Assembly (NCBI GenBank): GCA_021399435.1
Contig: JAJTUP010000022.1
Location: 124,001 to 188,000 of the forward strand
Length of the DNA: 64,000 bases
Direction of reading: 5' to 3'
Source: Diaporthe sp. PMI_573
Taxonomy: Eukaryota; Ascomycota; Sordariomycetes; Diaporthales; Diaporthaceae
The notes beneath the pieces are model-generated. The model did not search any database. It worked only from the letters and a program-made list of their open reading frames with translations, and was not told the DNA's origin. Made by a program: the position numbers and the translations under genes. Of the stretch, positions 42,374 through 54,206 are shown one piece after another (position 1 is the first letter of the stretch; the number at the start of each line of letters is the position of its first letter).

Positions 42374-45300
42374 CTAGGCCTTCTTTGACGCATCCACCTC
42401 GCTGGCCTCTGGTACCGCATCTGCCGACTTCTCAACGTGCTGGCGCTTAGACTCGCGGTTTGCATCGTTCGCCTCTGGTGGACGTTTCCGAGAATCCTTG
42501 TTGTCCTTGCTTGTGGAGCCGGAGCCCTTCTCAGCGGCTTTGCGAGCTTCTCGATCCTTCCGCTCGTTTTCACGCCGCAGCGCCTTGCTCTCGAACTCGT
42601 GCCAGTCACCGTCCACGTGTTGGAGCCTATCATATCTGTCAGTAAAATTGCTCTATGAAGGAAAACACATGCCGAAGGGAAGTTCCACTTACTCTACTAC
42701 CTGCCGTGGAGCCGGTGACTCGGTGGTGAAATAAGGATGCTCCAGCACCTGGGCGGCCGTCGGTCGCTTGAGGGGGTCATATTGCAGCATTTCGCCCAGG
42801 AGTTTGAATGCGGCGGGGGGCAGCTTGTCTTCGTACTGCTCTGCGAACACGTTTGGTTTCCTTGCCCCTGGTCTCAAGAGCTCGAACCAAGGCATATCCA
42901 ACAAACCTGGCCAGTTCGATTTGTGCGGCGTGCCGAGGACAGAGTAGATCTTGTCCAGCTGGCTGATCTCGCCACCATCGCCAGGGAAGATGGCACGCCT
43001 TGTGAAGATCTCGATCATGACACATGCTGCGCTCCAAATGTCCACGGCAGGGCTGTATTGGGTCTCGCCGAGTAGTAGCTCTGGAGAGCGGTACCATATG
43101 GTGATGACCCGGTTCGTGTAGTCGAGTTGGTGCCGTTTAGCGTAAAAGCGAGCGAGACCGAAGTCGGCCAATTTGAGGATGCCATCACTGCTAACCAAGA
43201 TGTTGGCAGCCTTGATGTCTCGATGCAGAACGCCACGCTGATGCAAGTAATCGAGGCCCTCGAACAGTTGCTTCGACAAATGTTTCTTGTGTGCTGCTTC
43301 GAGCTTGAAGGTAGGGTGATTGAGTATTCCTGTCAGGTCATGCGACATGTACTCAAACACCATGTAACACTCGTTCTTCTCGACCATAACCTCCAGCAAT
43401 GCAACAATGTTGACGTGCTTGAGGGACTGCAGAAGCTTGATCTCTCGGACAGCTGTCACTGGGAAGCCATCCCTCTCGCCCTCCATGCGGATCCTCTTCA
43501 GAGCAACAAGCCGTTTGGTGTAGACGTGGACGGCCTTGAACACCTTCCCGTACGTGCCGGCACCAATCACAGATTCATTGCCGGGCTTACGGAAGTAGAC
43601 AGAATCGGAAGCCGCCAGGTGGTCTGGAAGGGTGGGCTTCTCCTTCAGGCGCTTCACCTTCTTTTTCACCATGCGAACCCGAGGCTCCCTAGACTCCCTA
43701 GACTCCCTAGGCTCCCTAGACTCCCTAGGCTCTCGGGGCTTTTGCTGCTCCTGGCGCCTCTGTTGCTCTTTGACCGCCCGGGGCTCCGTTGGCACATTTC
43801 TTGGTAGATCTCGACCGTCTGCCACGTCCCTATGTGGAGCGGGCTCTCGATGATCTCGACTGCCCTTGATATCTCGGCTGTCACGGTGGTCACGGTGGTC
43901 ACGGCTCTCCCGATTATCTCGGCTGTCTCGAAAATCGCGACTGTCTCGGTCTCGGTCTCGGTCTCGGGGTTCGTGACGATTAGACTCCTTTGGCGGTTCC
44001 TTCTTCGTAGGCGCGTTGAATTTCGAGGATATCTCGAACTTTGGAGCTGTGACGGGTGCTTTTGGGGTCGATTTGAGCGCGAAACTGATCTTCTTCTCTG
44101 ATGCAGGGCCTGATGGAGGCGGACGACTTGCCGGAGCTGGCATTGGCTCGGCCTCGTTGCTCTCATCCATGGCCGTGTCCTCCACTTGGAACTCCTTGGG
44201 TGGCCTAAAGGGGTTTTCGGTTTCGTGTGTTGCCACCTCACCATGGGTTGAGCCCTGATCACCTACACTGGAGCCTGCTTGCGGTGTTGCACGTCCTGAG
44301 CCTGCATCTTCAGGCTGACTCGAAGCAGCTCTAGAACCGCTACCACTGGAACCCCAGTGTCCGCTCTTGAATCCTCCACGGCTGGCGCCCCGACCAGTAC
44401 CAGGGCCTGCGCTATTTCCCCGATATCCGCCGCTGGATGAGCCTCTATATCCTCCGCGATACGAGTTCTGAGAAAACTGATGGCTTGGCCCGGTGGGGGT
44501 GCCCATTGGGGGCGAGTTGGCCTGGCTGCCTGAGAAATGTGCCACAGGCCCAGCCGGTGCGTAGCCGTTCGGTGGGTATTGCGGTGGGTATTGGCTATGC
44601 CAAATGTTAGTGATCCGAAGATAAGACCTGGAGTACTCCTAGCCTACCTTTGCGGTGAATACTGTTGCTGTCCGCCCCAATTGCCCCTGCCGCCGCTATA
44701 AGGCGACTGGGCCGGGGGGGTTCCATGATAAGATGAATTGGGCGTAGCATGGCCGGAAGAATGTGGTCCCTGGCTGTAATGACCCCTTGAGGGATACTGA
44801 CCACTGTATGATCCACGGAAATTGCCTCGCGCCGACATGTTGACTTCTATGCTGTTCGAGCCAGACGCTGGCTCTGGAGGTAATCCCGTGGGTGGCAAGC
44901 GATCAAGCCTCCTCTGCCGCTTGGACGAAAAGGATGGTCGTCGATGACCTGGGGAAGGAGACCGGGTTGGCGGTCTCGTATAGTCGTCTCTCTCTCTATC
45001 GTACAACGGCTCGTCTCCACCCCGGGACAAGTTGTCCTGAATTGATCGCCGGCGTCGGCCAGGCTGCAGCGGAGGACCCTCGCGGCGAGGTGGGGAGGAT
45101 GGGAAACGGCGACTGGAAAATGACGAGGGGCTGTGGTCGCGATGAGGAGATGCTCTCTGACCGAGGGGACAAAGGTTTGGATTGTCCGAAAAATCTCGAC
45201 CGCGGGGTGGAGGGGGCGACCGACCACGGCTGATCGGAGGTGGTGCCTTTTGCGCAGCCGAGGCCTTCTTATTCGAGCGTCGCTCCCTACGCGTCAAGGA

Positions 45301-46056
45301 ACGCTCTCGTCGGGAAAACGATGTCTCCGGTCGGGTTGAGTAGGGAGAAGCCCTGCCCGCGTCTAGTTCCTGTTCGGTCCTTCGTGAGCCTTGCTCGTGA
45401 CGGGACGGCCTCGGATACGGTGCAGTGGAAAGAGGGCTGCGGCTCCGCCGTCGCTTAGCAGGTGACGGTGATCGTGGTCGTGATGGCTGTCGGGCGGACA
45501 CGTCGGTGTGAGGATCCCTGGGTTGGTGAGGGGACGGCTGGCGTGGGTCGGTGGGATGTGCAGCCTCGCGACCCCAAGAGGTGCCTCGAGGGCCTCGGTG
45601 CTTGTGTCGAGGGAACAAATCACCAGGGCGATGGGCACCGTCTCTGCTAGAGTCTCGGGACCTGCGACGAAACGGCTGAGCGTGCTTGGGCGGCCTGGGA
45701 GGGCTGTGGGGCCGCTCGTGAGGTCTGGTGTTGCGGTGGCTTCGGTCACGGTCTGTTGGAGGCGGGCTGCGTATAATATCTCGGCCTCTGCGATGGGCGG
45801 CTTCTCTCTCACTCGGCGCTGCAGCAGGGTGGGGGGCAGCGATATGTAGGGGAGACAAGGGTCGTCGAGGGGGGTTGGCGGGATTCCTCATGCCTCGTTG
45901 AATCTGTCCTCTCACATCTGGGTCGTCGCCGAGGTTGCGGCTGTCGTCTGGCATTGCATCATCTTGTCGGGGTTGGTGGCGTGTCGAGACAGCAAAGCCA
46001 GGTCGGGAGGCGGAAGAGGCAGAGGCAGGAAACCGCCTGCGCTTTGAGAACTTCAT
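42374..46056 (-). CDS. ctk1: CTD kinase (CTDK-I catalytic subunit / CDK12-like) with RS-type N-terminus
   Basis: Cyclin-dependent kinase of the Ctk1/CDK12-13 class that phosphorylates Ser2 of the RNA polymerase II CTD. Three exons: 46056-44648, 44594-42693 and 42626-42374, giving 1187 aa. The start is the first ATG (46056, MKFSKRRRF). The first ~470 residues are Arg/Ser/Pro-rich. Residues ~650-780 carry RD/RE repeats (SRDFRDSRDNRESRDHRD and REPRESRE-type). The kinase domain (~806-1090) has VIGAGTYGKVF, VALKRIRME, FPVTAVREIKLL (the PITAIRE-type helix), HRDIKAANIL, DFGLAR, WYRSPELLLG and the CMGC insert. It ends with a short Lys/Glu-rich exon. All catalytic residues are present. It is nuclear and works with a cyclin partner not in this window. 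The long RS-like N-terminus resembles CDK12/13 more than yeast Ctk1. Confidence 0.93.
43674..43737 (-). repeat. Intragenic 9-bp repeat encoding SRE/PRE
   Basis: Imperfect CTCCCTAGA/G units (plus-strand view), about six copies inside the kinase gene, encoding REPRESREP-type peptide. This is the only coding place where I noticed CCTAGG. Confidence 0.75.
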
Positions 46057-48817
46057 TTTGGCTTTTCGGTGGCCAAGAGGACCCAACCCCAGGCGGTAGC
46101 TGAGCCGGGGTGACCAGGATTTGCGGGTGTGGGTAGCACTCTGAGGTGCCTAGGTAGCCGCTAGGCGCGCTGGACCACAGCGCGCTGTCAGTGGATTTTC
46201 GGGGGCCCGTCTTCTCCTCAAGTCCCAAAGACGCAGCGCGGCACCTCTGCTCAAATGCGGCGCTGCCTTTAGCCGTTTTGCGACCGCTACCTGCTGCTGG
46301 TGTTATGGATGTCGGCGTCAACGCCCGAGAGGGGTTGGGGGGTTGTGACAGTAGCCCAAAGACAAGACAGAACGAAGGCAGAAATTTGGCCGACTCCAGG
46401 TAACGGAGCATTGGGAGACCAAAGGTGCGCGTTGGTAGATCAGGTGCTTGGTCCAAGGCTGCCAGCCAGCAAGCGTCGCGAGGCTCGCGCTTGGTAAGAG
46501 GTCGGGTCGTCAAAAATTTGGGCGTGCACCTTCTGGTTGGTCATATGGCTGTCGACCTTGCGCTGGGTTCTTCTTTTCGACCGGGGCACAGCTGCAGCGC
46601 AAGAACCAGCCCGGCGGACGGTTTTCGCGTCCGCGTTCTGGTTGGAACGGTGGACGGTGGTCGTGTTAACGCAACAGGCTGAGTCGCACGGCAGAAGAGG
46701 CTGCCGAGGCGTCTTAGCAGCAAGAGGCCCGAGACTGCAGGCGTCGCCAGACAAAGCGAGCTGAAGATGAGAGTCGAGGCGAAGAGAAAGAGTGGTGATG
46801 GTAATGGCGACACTCCTTTGCTCCAGCCAGGACCGAGTGAAGAGCCGTGCCGTGAAAGATCTGTGTGCGAACTCAAGATAGCGCGCAGTTGTGTTGTCGT
46901 GCGATCAGCGACACTCGCTTCAACTCGCCGCTTCGGCGGTTCAGGTTCAGACTTTCCACCACCCGTTCAACGTCAAGGCGCAAGCTCTTCAAGCCGGGCA
47001 AGGCCCTTGTTTTGGCTGTGTCAGAGTCCTCCGCTCGCCGTGATCAGTGCCTCTGGCAACAGTGTGTGCCCTTCTGCTCAATCGACTGTCGCGAAGGCGA
47101 GTCGGTGTTTCTTTGCCAGCTCACCAACCTTTTTCCGCCCCTCCATTCAAGCAACACGACCTGGCGCAGACTGGGATCAAAACCCAGAGTCCTTGCAGCA
47201 TCGCCCAGAGAGCTTGCTAAAGAGTCAGGACTCGGAGCTCCCCCAAGGCTGCCCCTGCCCCACCTTGTCTGCTTGAGCCTCCCTCTATCGAGGCCCAGCA
47301 TTTCAGTATCAGGCAGTCAAGTATCTACGTAGGGCTATAGTGGTTTACGACAGCTGGCGTATGTCAGCTCCCATCGTGACAGATAACCAGCAAGCAACTC
47401 AAGCCACGGCAGCCATTTAATGCTGGTCGGGCAGGTAGGATGCGATCATGTCCACGCCAAGAAACAGCCCTTCATCAGCACATCGTGGTCTGGACAACAT
47501 CAACTCTGCTAAGCAATACCGCCCACCAATACCAAGGTGGTTTCCTTCTGGTCAGGTTGGCACCGCGAGCCCTGGGCAGCCGGCATGAGGTGAACAGGCC
47601 GAGTTCTTTTGTATGCGTGAAGGTGCTCAAGCCGAAGGTTCGACTTGGTGGCTTCCTAGTTGGTATCCAGATCTTGGCAGAACGTCTTGACAACGGTTTG
47701 CAGCACAGTGGTGATGCATGGAAACGTTCGAGCGATCACCATCTTCTATGGAACCTCATTGCCGGGGCACGTTGGAGCATGTCGACAGATAGCGAGACAA
47801 GGGTTCTGCAGGTCGTCATGCCAATGCACCCCACGGATGACCGAGCTCATGAGGCCGGTCTTGGCAGTTGGGCGGCGGATGATAAAGAGGGTCTCCTGCC
47901 AGTTGTGTTGAGCATGAGGGCGACTTGTGCAGACGCTGCGGCCTGTCCGACAAGGCTTTGACGCAAGCGACCAGCACGGGCAAGGAGACGAGGTCTCGCT
48001 GAGGGCTGCTGGCAGGTTCATGTGCTCCTAAATCAGCCCGCTCTGGTTTGTTCCCGCGCTCTCGGCGGAGAGCAGGGCAAGTACGGTTTGGTGTTCCTCC
48101 TCTTCAACGCACTATCGCAGCCAACGTTGGGGCTTCCTCATCAGGTATCCCCGCGTCGGCGATTCTCTTGTTGCGATCCATCGTTGCTGCGCGCAGCTTC
48201 AGGCTTCGCCGGGTAGATTACCTAGCGCGAGCCCGTGTTGTCCCATCCAAGCTCCCCGTCCTTTACAACGCATCCGGTACTGACACTGACAATTTTTCGA
48301 TTGTAAGTCGTCGTGATCTGTTCCTTCCGCAAGGCCCGTAAATGTGCAAAGATGATGAGATGGCTTTGGGGCGTCGGGGGGCGGGGGCAGGAATGGCTAA
48401 TGAAGCTTTGTTCGGAGGTTGCAGGAGGGAAACGTGCTGTCCGGAAGCAGAGTCGGTTCCTGAGGCACTAAGGTCGTGTTTGGCCTCCCGTCCAAGACCC
48501 TAGCCCTTACCCCACGATCCTTTGATGCGTGAAAGGGGGGGGGGTCAGCGCCTCAAGCAAGCATTTTCAGCTACCCACCCTCAAGCGACGCGATACAGTG
48601 CATGTCTTGCTCTTTTGGTTTCTCACACATTTCCAATCAACAAAAGCTCAATGAAAGGTCTTGTAGGATGTTTATATTCTAAGACTTCTTCTACGGCCCG
48701 CCCTTCCCATCCCACAGGTAATCTATAACAACGCGGGAGCTGCTGGTACCTTGCACCAACTTTGTAGGGCCGACTCAGCCATGAGTTGGCTAGATCTAGA
48801 CATCTTTGGTCAACCTA
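46057..48817. other. Intergenic region 5' of ctk1 and 3' of the zinc-knuckle gene
   Basis: About 2.8 kb. It includes the ctk1 promoter and a CCTAGGTA motif at 46149. ATG-started plus ORFs at 46767-47276 (169 aa) and 47440-47961 (173 aa) are open but lack motifs and overlap open antisense frames. I treat them as doubtful. A poly-G run lies at 48534-48544. Confidence 0.45.
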
Positions 48818-49630
48818 CTAAAACACCTCATCTATGTCCATTAACGATGACTCAGAGAAGCCATTGTTCGGAACACCGTAACCGACCATGGCCTGCCAAA
48901 TGGCTTCCTCGTCTCTCTGAGAGATCACGAGTGGCATATGCTCCGGCTCGGTGATCCCTTGATCCAGCTGTTTAATGCTTTGCTTCAGCTGGTTCGCGCA
49001 CCTGACAGCAAAACGTCTGTAGCAGAAATTACCCCCTGACCTACAATCGTGGAGACACATGATAGCGTCATTATCGGAATCTTCTAGCCATGCGTCAGAC
49101 GTTAATCCATATCGCAGCGGAGGCATTGCCATTGTTCCGGCGAGAGTTAAGGGAAAGGAGACTGTACTGTGGTCTCGCTCCCGTTGGCAGTCCAATGGCG
49201 CCTCCCAACGGCCCTCACGTCTGATTATCAAAGACTTCTTTGCAAAGGACGTTGAGGAAGGAGTCTTGTGCTTGTTGTTCGAATTTTTCTTATAACACAC
49301 ACTTTCGTCATGTCCCTTCTTACCACAATAAGAGCAATTGCTTGTGGGCCTTGCCTGTGCGTTCTTGTACCGGCACTCACCTGCTTCACGATCAGTCAAT
49401 CTGCCCACATTGGAGTAAACAAGGCAGAAGGGACATAACTCACCTTTGTGTGGCTTGTCACATATTTGACATTTGGGTGGTTTGCTTGTGGGATTTGGTA
49501 TATTAGTAGGCTGATTATTAAAGTGGTTGCCCATAGGTTTTTCTGAGGGCTGCTTATTGTGACTTTTGCCCATGGGCTTTGCCGAACCCTGTTTGTTTTT
49601 ATTGTTCTTTTGGTGATTGTTCTTTGCCAT
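48818..49630 (-). CDS. Zinc-knuckle (CCHC) protein, possibly gag-derived
   Basis: From the first ATG (49630) the frame gives 270 aa. The N-terminus is Asn/Lys-rich with a short internal duplication (GSAKPMGKSHNKQP / SEKPMGNHFNNQP). A C-x2-C-x3-H-x4-C-x2-C cluster (CQICDKPHKGELCPFC) at about 58-73 is followed by a canonical CCHC zinc knuckle, CSYCGKKGHDESVC, near residue 100. The rest (GGNFCYRRFAVRC, LVISQRDEEAIWQAMVGYGV) has no known motif. Base composition is AT-richer than neighbouring genes. CCHC knuckles bind single-stranded nucleic acid and occur in retrotransposon Gag and in host proteins. No protease, reverse transcriptase or LTR is seen nearby, so this may be a domesticated or orphan fragment. 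Upstream exons are possible. Confidence 0.5.
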   Translation of the reverse strand: MAKNNHQKNNKNKQGSAKPMGKSHNKQPSEKPMGNHFNNQPTNIPNPTSKPPKCQICDKPHKGELCPFCLVYSNVGRLTDREAGECRYKNAQARPTSNCSYCGKKGHDESVCYKKNSNNKHKTPSSTSFAKKSLIIRREGRWEAPLDCQRERDHSTVSFPLTLAGTMAMPPLRYGLTSDAWLEDSDNDAIMCLHDCRSGGNFCYRRFAVRCANQLKQSIKQLDQGITEPEHMPLVISQRDEEAIWQAMVGYGVPNNGFSESSLMDIDEVF

Positions 49631-49639
49631 CTTGAACGT

Positions 49640-49905
49640 GTCTGGACAGACTGTGCGAGTATCCACGGGTTGGAGGTGTAGCTTTGCAGTAAGTCAACAT
49701 TGGCTGAACTGCAGACATGGCTGGCTGCTGGGCTGTCTTGGGCAATTTGTAGATCCACACTTCTTTGACAGCTGAGGGGACCCCAACAATAAGACAAGGC
49801 ATTATCCTGAGTAACACTAAATTTAAAGCAAGAGCATTGTCTCTTGAGCAATTTGGACCAAGAACACACTGCTGTAGTCTTTGTCTCGCGGCACAAGCTC
49901 GAGTT
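49640..49905 (-). pseudogene. Possible HET-domain relic
   Basis: In one minus frame NALSYCWG (about 49780-49805) matches the HET domain hallmark. In the next frame KLPKTAQ (about 49727-49747) matches the LPKTxQDA block. PWILAQSVQTRSRWQR (about 49625-49670) loosely matches the xLWIDSLCIxQ block. They are in the order of a HET domain but in different frames and closer together than in intact genes. This implies a decayed, partly deleted copy. Weak evidence. Confidence 0.3.
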
Positions 49906-51859
49906 GCAATGCTGAGTACTAGCAACGCTGAGTACTAGGCATGCTGCGTGCCCAACAAAGCTAATTTTGAACAGCTCAGGGAACTTGGGAGTAGGCGACT
50001 TCTCCAGTTTACTATTCTTGTCCATGAGCTAGACCTCCAGACGAAGGCCACACTGAGTCGCCAGTGGGAGTGGATCACATTTCCCAGTCACAGTGGCCGG
50101 CCAGGCAATCCCCGTAGAAGCAGCGAGGGCCACGCATTGCATGTGTTGGACCAAAATTGCAAGGGTAGGCAGGGAGCAGTAAGAGGAGTGGCAATATAAG
50201 GTAGACTCGGTCACCTTGCACATCACATTTCGCTGGTATGACGAATGTGGTACAGACACAAGCACGTTGCGCCTACTGACGATAGACTGAATTGAGTTGA
50301 ACCGAATTGACGGCCCCAGGCCCTGCCCCGCGCGCGTGCCAGTGCTGGGAGACGTCATAAGAACTGACTAAGGATGTGGAGGTGGACCCCTTCCGCGGGG
50401 CTGTGCTCCACGCCAACCGAGGGAATGGCAGGATGGGCAAGCCAGGCAGGATGGGTAAGCTTGACGCGGGACGAGACGACCGTGGCACCACCCGCGTATG
50501 ACGAAAATGATATTTTGTCTTGGGAGGAGCCTCGCACAATGCAGAAGATCATGCCTGCTGAGGCCTTGGGGGCGCTTGTGAAGAGCTGGGCGGCTGGGGT
50601 TAACAACAAGGGCCAACACGAACTGCAAGAGCAGTCGAGCCTGCCCATCATGTGTCTATTCTGCATTGCAGGGAAGCATGCCAATCTTGTGTGCCCAAAT
50701 AATTTATGGGCGCTTCCAGGGCCATCATGAAGAAAATGTCTGTCTGTCTGTCTGTCTGTCTACATTAGCGCAAAGTTTAGCTGCGTCTACCTGCCAAGCT
50801 CCATCTGGTTCCGGATCCACACTTGCTGCCGGCCTGCCTCTCCCCAACAAGTCTCATGATGCAAAACTGCGGCGCCCGTCTCGTGACGGATCAGCTCGGG
50901 GGTAACACCATGGCTGGTTTTGCTGTCAAAAACTGTCCAGGCACCGGTCAGGCACCTGCAAATTTAACTCTCTACCGTGGGCTCTCTGAGGCTGGATGAT
51001 GTGTTGGTGAGTTGACTTCTGTCTCATATAGGATCTGCAGGAAGACTTCTATTTTCACCGCACGGCTGGGGGGCTTTGCTCAAATCCTGCGCCCGACGCC
51101 GTCCGTTCCCTGCACGGTGGAGCGTTGAATTGGCCCCCCCCTGTAGCGTTCCAAGGCTGGCCTGGCTGGCTCGAACTCTTCCCCTCTCCCCCCGGTTTGA
51201 GAGGCCACAAGAAGCTGGGGATGAGAGCTGTTTGGGGTAGCACTTCCCTGTCCCTCTAGCCCAGAGTGGCCTAACGCCCTTGCTACTACTGTACTGTAGC
51301 GTCACAGTCCGATCCTGGATTGCCCAACCACACAAACTCGCTGCGAGCATCACGCCGAGCATATTACCTGGAGCTCACCTCACCTGCTTTTCCCTGCCCG
51401 TCCTGCCACGCCCGCCTCCTCCCTCCCGACACCTAAAAGGCCTCGAGCACCGGTCACAAGATCAACGGCCTCTCCCACCTAAGCATCCCCGTCTGCAGCT
51501 GGCTACTCTCTTGTGGCTCAATTGGAATCCACCACCCAAAAACTGTTTGTTTCTGCTGTTTGGCGCCGTATATTAGCTCCCCATATCGACTGTAACGTCA
51601 CCAGTTTTTCAGTGCGCGCGGCGAACTCTTTGTTGGGTGTCTTGCCTTTGCGCCAGCCCAAGTTGTAAGTGGCCTATTCACTCTCAGAAGCTCACACCTT
51701 GTCACGCGACGCTTTGCTCTGGTCTTCTGAGCTACACCTCCTGCGCCACCTCCCACATCAGGCCGTCTGAGCTGCTGTCGGTCTTTGGGCTAACAACGAA
51801 GAGAGAACCAGGCACCGTGACTCCTTGCGAATCGCACAGATCGTTTCCTAACTTTCACA
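49906..51859. other. Intergenic region and promoter of glycogen synthase
   Basis: About 2 kb. A TGTC run (50739-50760) is visible. An ATG ORF at 50374-50730 (118 aa, with DETTVAPPAYDENDILSW) has no motif and is doubtful. The last ~200 bases form the leader of the glycogen synthase gene. Confidence 0.5.
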
Positions 51860-54206
51860 ATGTCCGAAGGCGGAGAGCGCGCCCCTCGGGAGGTGAAGAA
51901 CCACATCCTCTTCGAGATAGCCACTGAGGTCGCCCATCGAGGTCTGTGGGCAGTCAGCAATGTTACCGGCCCGGCTCTTGACTGACCCTCTTCGCAGTTG
52001 GCGGCATCTACTCGGTTATCAAGTCTAAGGCGCCAGTGACGACGGCAGAATATGGCGAACGCTACACTCTCATCGGGCCGCTGAACCACCAATCGGTCAG
52101 TCCCACCACGGCAATGTTTGTTTCTAGGTTGCCGTTTTCGCTAACCCCAGCAGGCTGCTGTCGAAGTCGAGGAGCTCGAACCAACCATCCCAGAACTGGC
52201 AGCTACCATCCAGTCTATGCGAGATCGCGGTATCGGTATACTTTATGGGCGCTGGCTGATTGAAGGAGCTCCACGGGTCATCCTGATTGACACCAAGACC
52301 GCGTATGGGTACTTGGATGAGTGGAAATCGGACCTGTGGAACCTCGCGTCCATTCCTTCACCTCCAGGTGACGACGAGACAAATGAAGCAATTGTCTTCG
52401 GATACCTCGTCGCCTGGTTCCTTGGAGAGGTATGTGCCCGCCGGAGAGCAACAGGTTCGGTGTTAAGCTGACCAACGCAGTACGTATGCCACGAGAAAAC
52501 GAAAGCCGTCATCGCACACTTCCACGAGTGGCTGGCGGGCGTCGCCCTCCCGTTGACCAAGAAGCGACGCATCGATGTGACGACCATCTTCACCACTCAC
52601 GCAACCTTGCTAGGCAGATACCTGTGTGCTGGATCTGTGGACTTCTACAACAACTTACAATGGTTTGATGTCGACGCGGAGGCAGGAAAGCGCGGGATTT
52701 ACCACAGGTACTGCATAGAGCGCGCTGCAGCTCACGCCTGCGACGTCTTCACGACCGTTTCCCACATCACGGCCTACGAGAGTGAGCACCTGTTGAAGCG
52801 GAAGCCGGACGGTGTCCTGCCCAACGGGCTTAATGTCACCAAGTTCTCCGCCATGCACGAGTTCCAGAACTTGCATCAGCAGTCAAAGGAAAAGATCCAC
52901 GATTTTGTGCGTGGGCACTTCTACGGCCATTACGACTTTGACCCAGAGAACACACTCTACTTCTTCACGGCGGGACGTTACGAGTTCAGGAACAAAGGCG
53001 TGGACATGTTCATCGAGTCCCTCGCGCGCCTGAACCATCGGCTCAAGGCTGCCGGAAGCAAGATTACAGTCGTTGCGTTCATCATCATGCCAGCCCAGAC
53101 GACCTCGTTGACGGTGGAAGCCTTGAAGGGACAGGCCGTGATAAAATCACTCAGGGACACCGTCGACATCATAGAAAAGAGCATCGGGAGGCGTGTCTTC
53201 GAGCGATCAATCAAATGGCACGACGGAGACCCTCTGCCTGACGAGAAGGAGCTCATCACCGCTCAGGACCGGGTCCTTCTGCGGAGGCGTCTGTTCGCCA
53301 TGAAGCGCCACGGCCTGCCACCAATTGTGACGCACAACATGCTCAACGACAGCGAGGACCCTGTGCTGAACCAGATCCGTCGCGTGCAACTCTTCAACCA
53401 CCCAACGGACCGCGTCAAGGTGGTCTTCCACCCAGAGTTCTTGAACTCGGCAAACCCTGTGTTGCCCCTGGACTATGACGACTTCGTCAGAGGCACACAT
53501 CTTGGTGTATTTGCGTCGTATTATGAGCCATGGGGCTATACTCCGGCCGAGTGCACGGTCATGGGAGTCCCCAGCATCACGACCAACCTGTCTGGTTTCG
53601 GCTGCTACATGGAAGAGCTCATCGAGAACTCGAGCGATTACGGCATCTACATTGTCGACCGCCGAAACAAGGGCGTCGATGACTCGGTCAACCAGCTTAC
53701 CGCGTCCATGTTCGATTTCTGCCTCAAGAGCCGGAGACAGCGCATCAACCAGCGGAACCGCACAGAGCGCCTGAGCGACCTGCTCGACTGGAAGCGAATG
53801 GGCATGGAGTACGTGAAGGCTCGGCAGCTTGCTCTGCGGAGGGCGTATCCCAACTCGTTCGAGGGCGACGCGGAGGACGATGATTACATCCCCGGGGTGG
53901 AACAGAAGATTTCAAGGCCGTTCTCCGTGCCCGGATCCCCTCGTGACCGCACGGGCATGATGACACCTGGTGACTTTGCCAGCATACAAGAGGGCCACGA
54001 AGGCCTCAGCACCGAGGATTATGTGGCGTGGAAGCTACCGTAAGTTCCTTTGACCCCCGCCCGTCGACCTGTACCCGGGCACAGTGCTGATCACAAGCTG
54101 CAGTGAGGAGGAAGACCCTGATGAGTATGCGTTCCCTCTGACACTGAGGACGAAGCGAACGGGGCCAGGCAGTCCGTTGGATGGCGTCCAACTGAACGGA
54201 AACTAG
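51860..54206 (+). CDS. gsy1: Glycogen [starch] synthase
   Basis: GT3-family glycogen synthase, adding glucose from UDP-glucose to glycogen in the cytosol. Five exons: 51860-51941, 51998-52095, 52154-52429, 52481-54039 and 54104-54206, giving 705 aa, the fungal norm. The N-terminal [13 protein letters not shown] substrate loop is rebuilt across intron 1. Others are [34 protein letters not shown], the Arg-rich glucose-6-phosphate/phosphoregulatory helix (SLRRR-type: [16 protein letters not shown]) and the catalytic E-x7-E motif EPWGYTPAE (E501/E509) followed by [13 protein letters not shown]. The tail carries [19 protein letters not shown], Ser/Thr-Pro sites typical of inhibitory phosphorylation. 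The last exon contributes the C-terminal 34 residues. The third exon has a NAGNAG acceptor (CCAGCAG). Confidence 0.97.

Noticed and set aside
46767..47276. 169-codon ATG-started plus ORF upstream of ctk1
   Set aside because: Overlaps another open frame (46865-47332) of similar quality. Its composition is that of promoter/leader DNA and there is no motif.
47440..47961. 173-codon ATG-started plus ORF
   Set aside because: No recognisable motif or signal peptide, and open frames also exist on the opposite strand, so coding cannot be supported.
50374..50730. 118-codon ORF upstream of glycogen synthase
   Set aside because: No motif, and the antisense frame is equally open.
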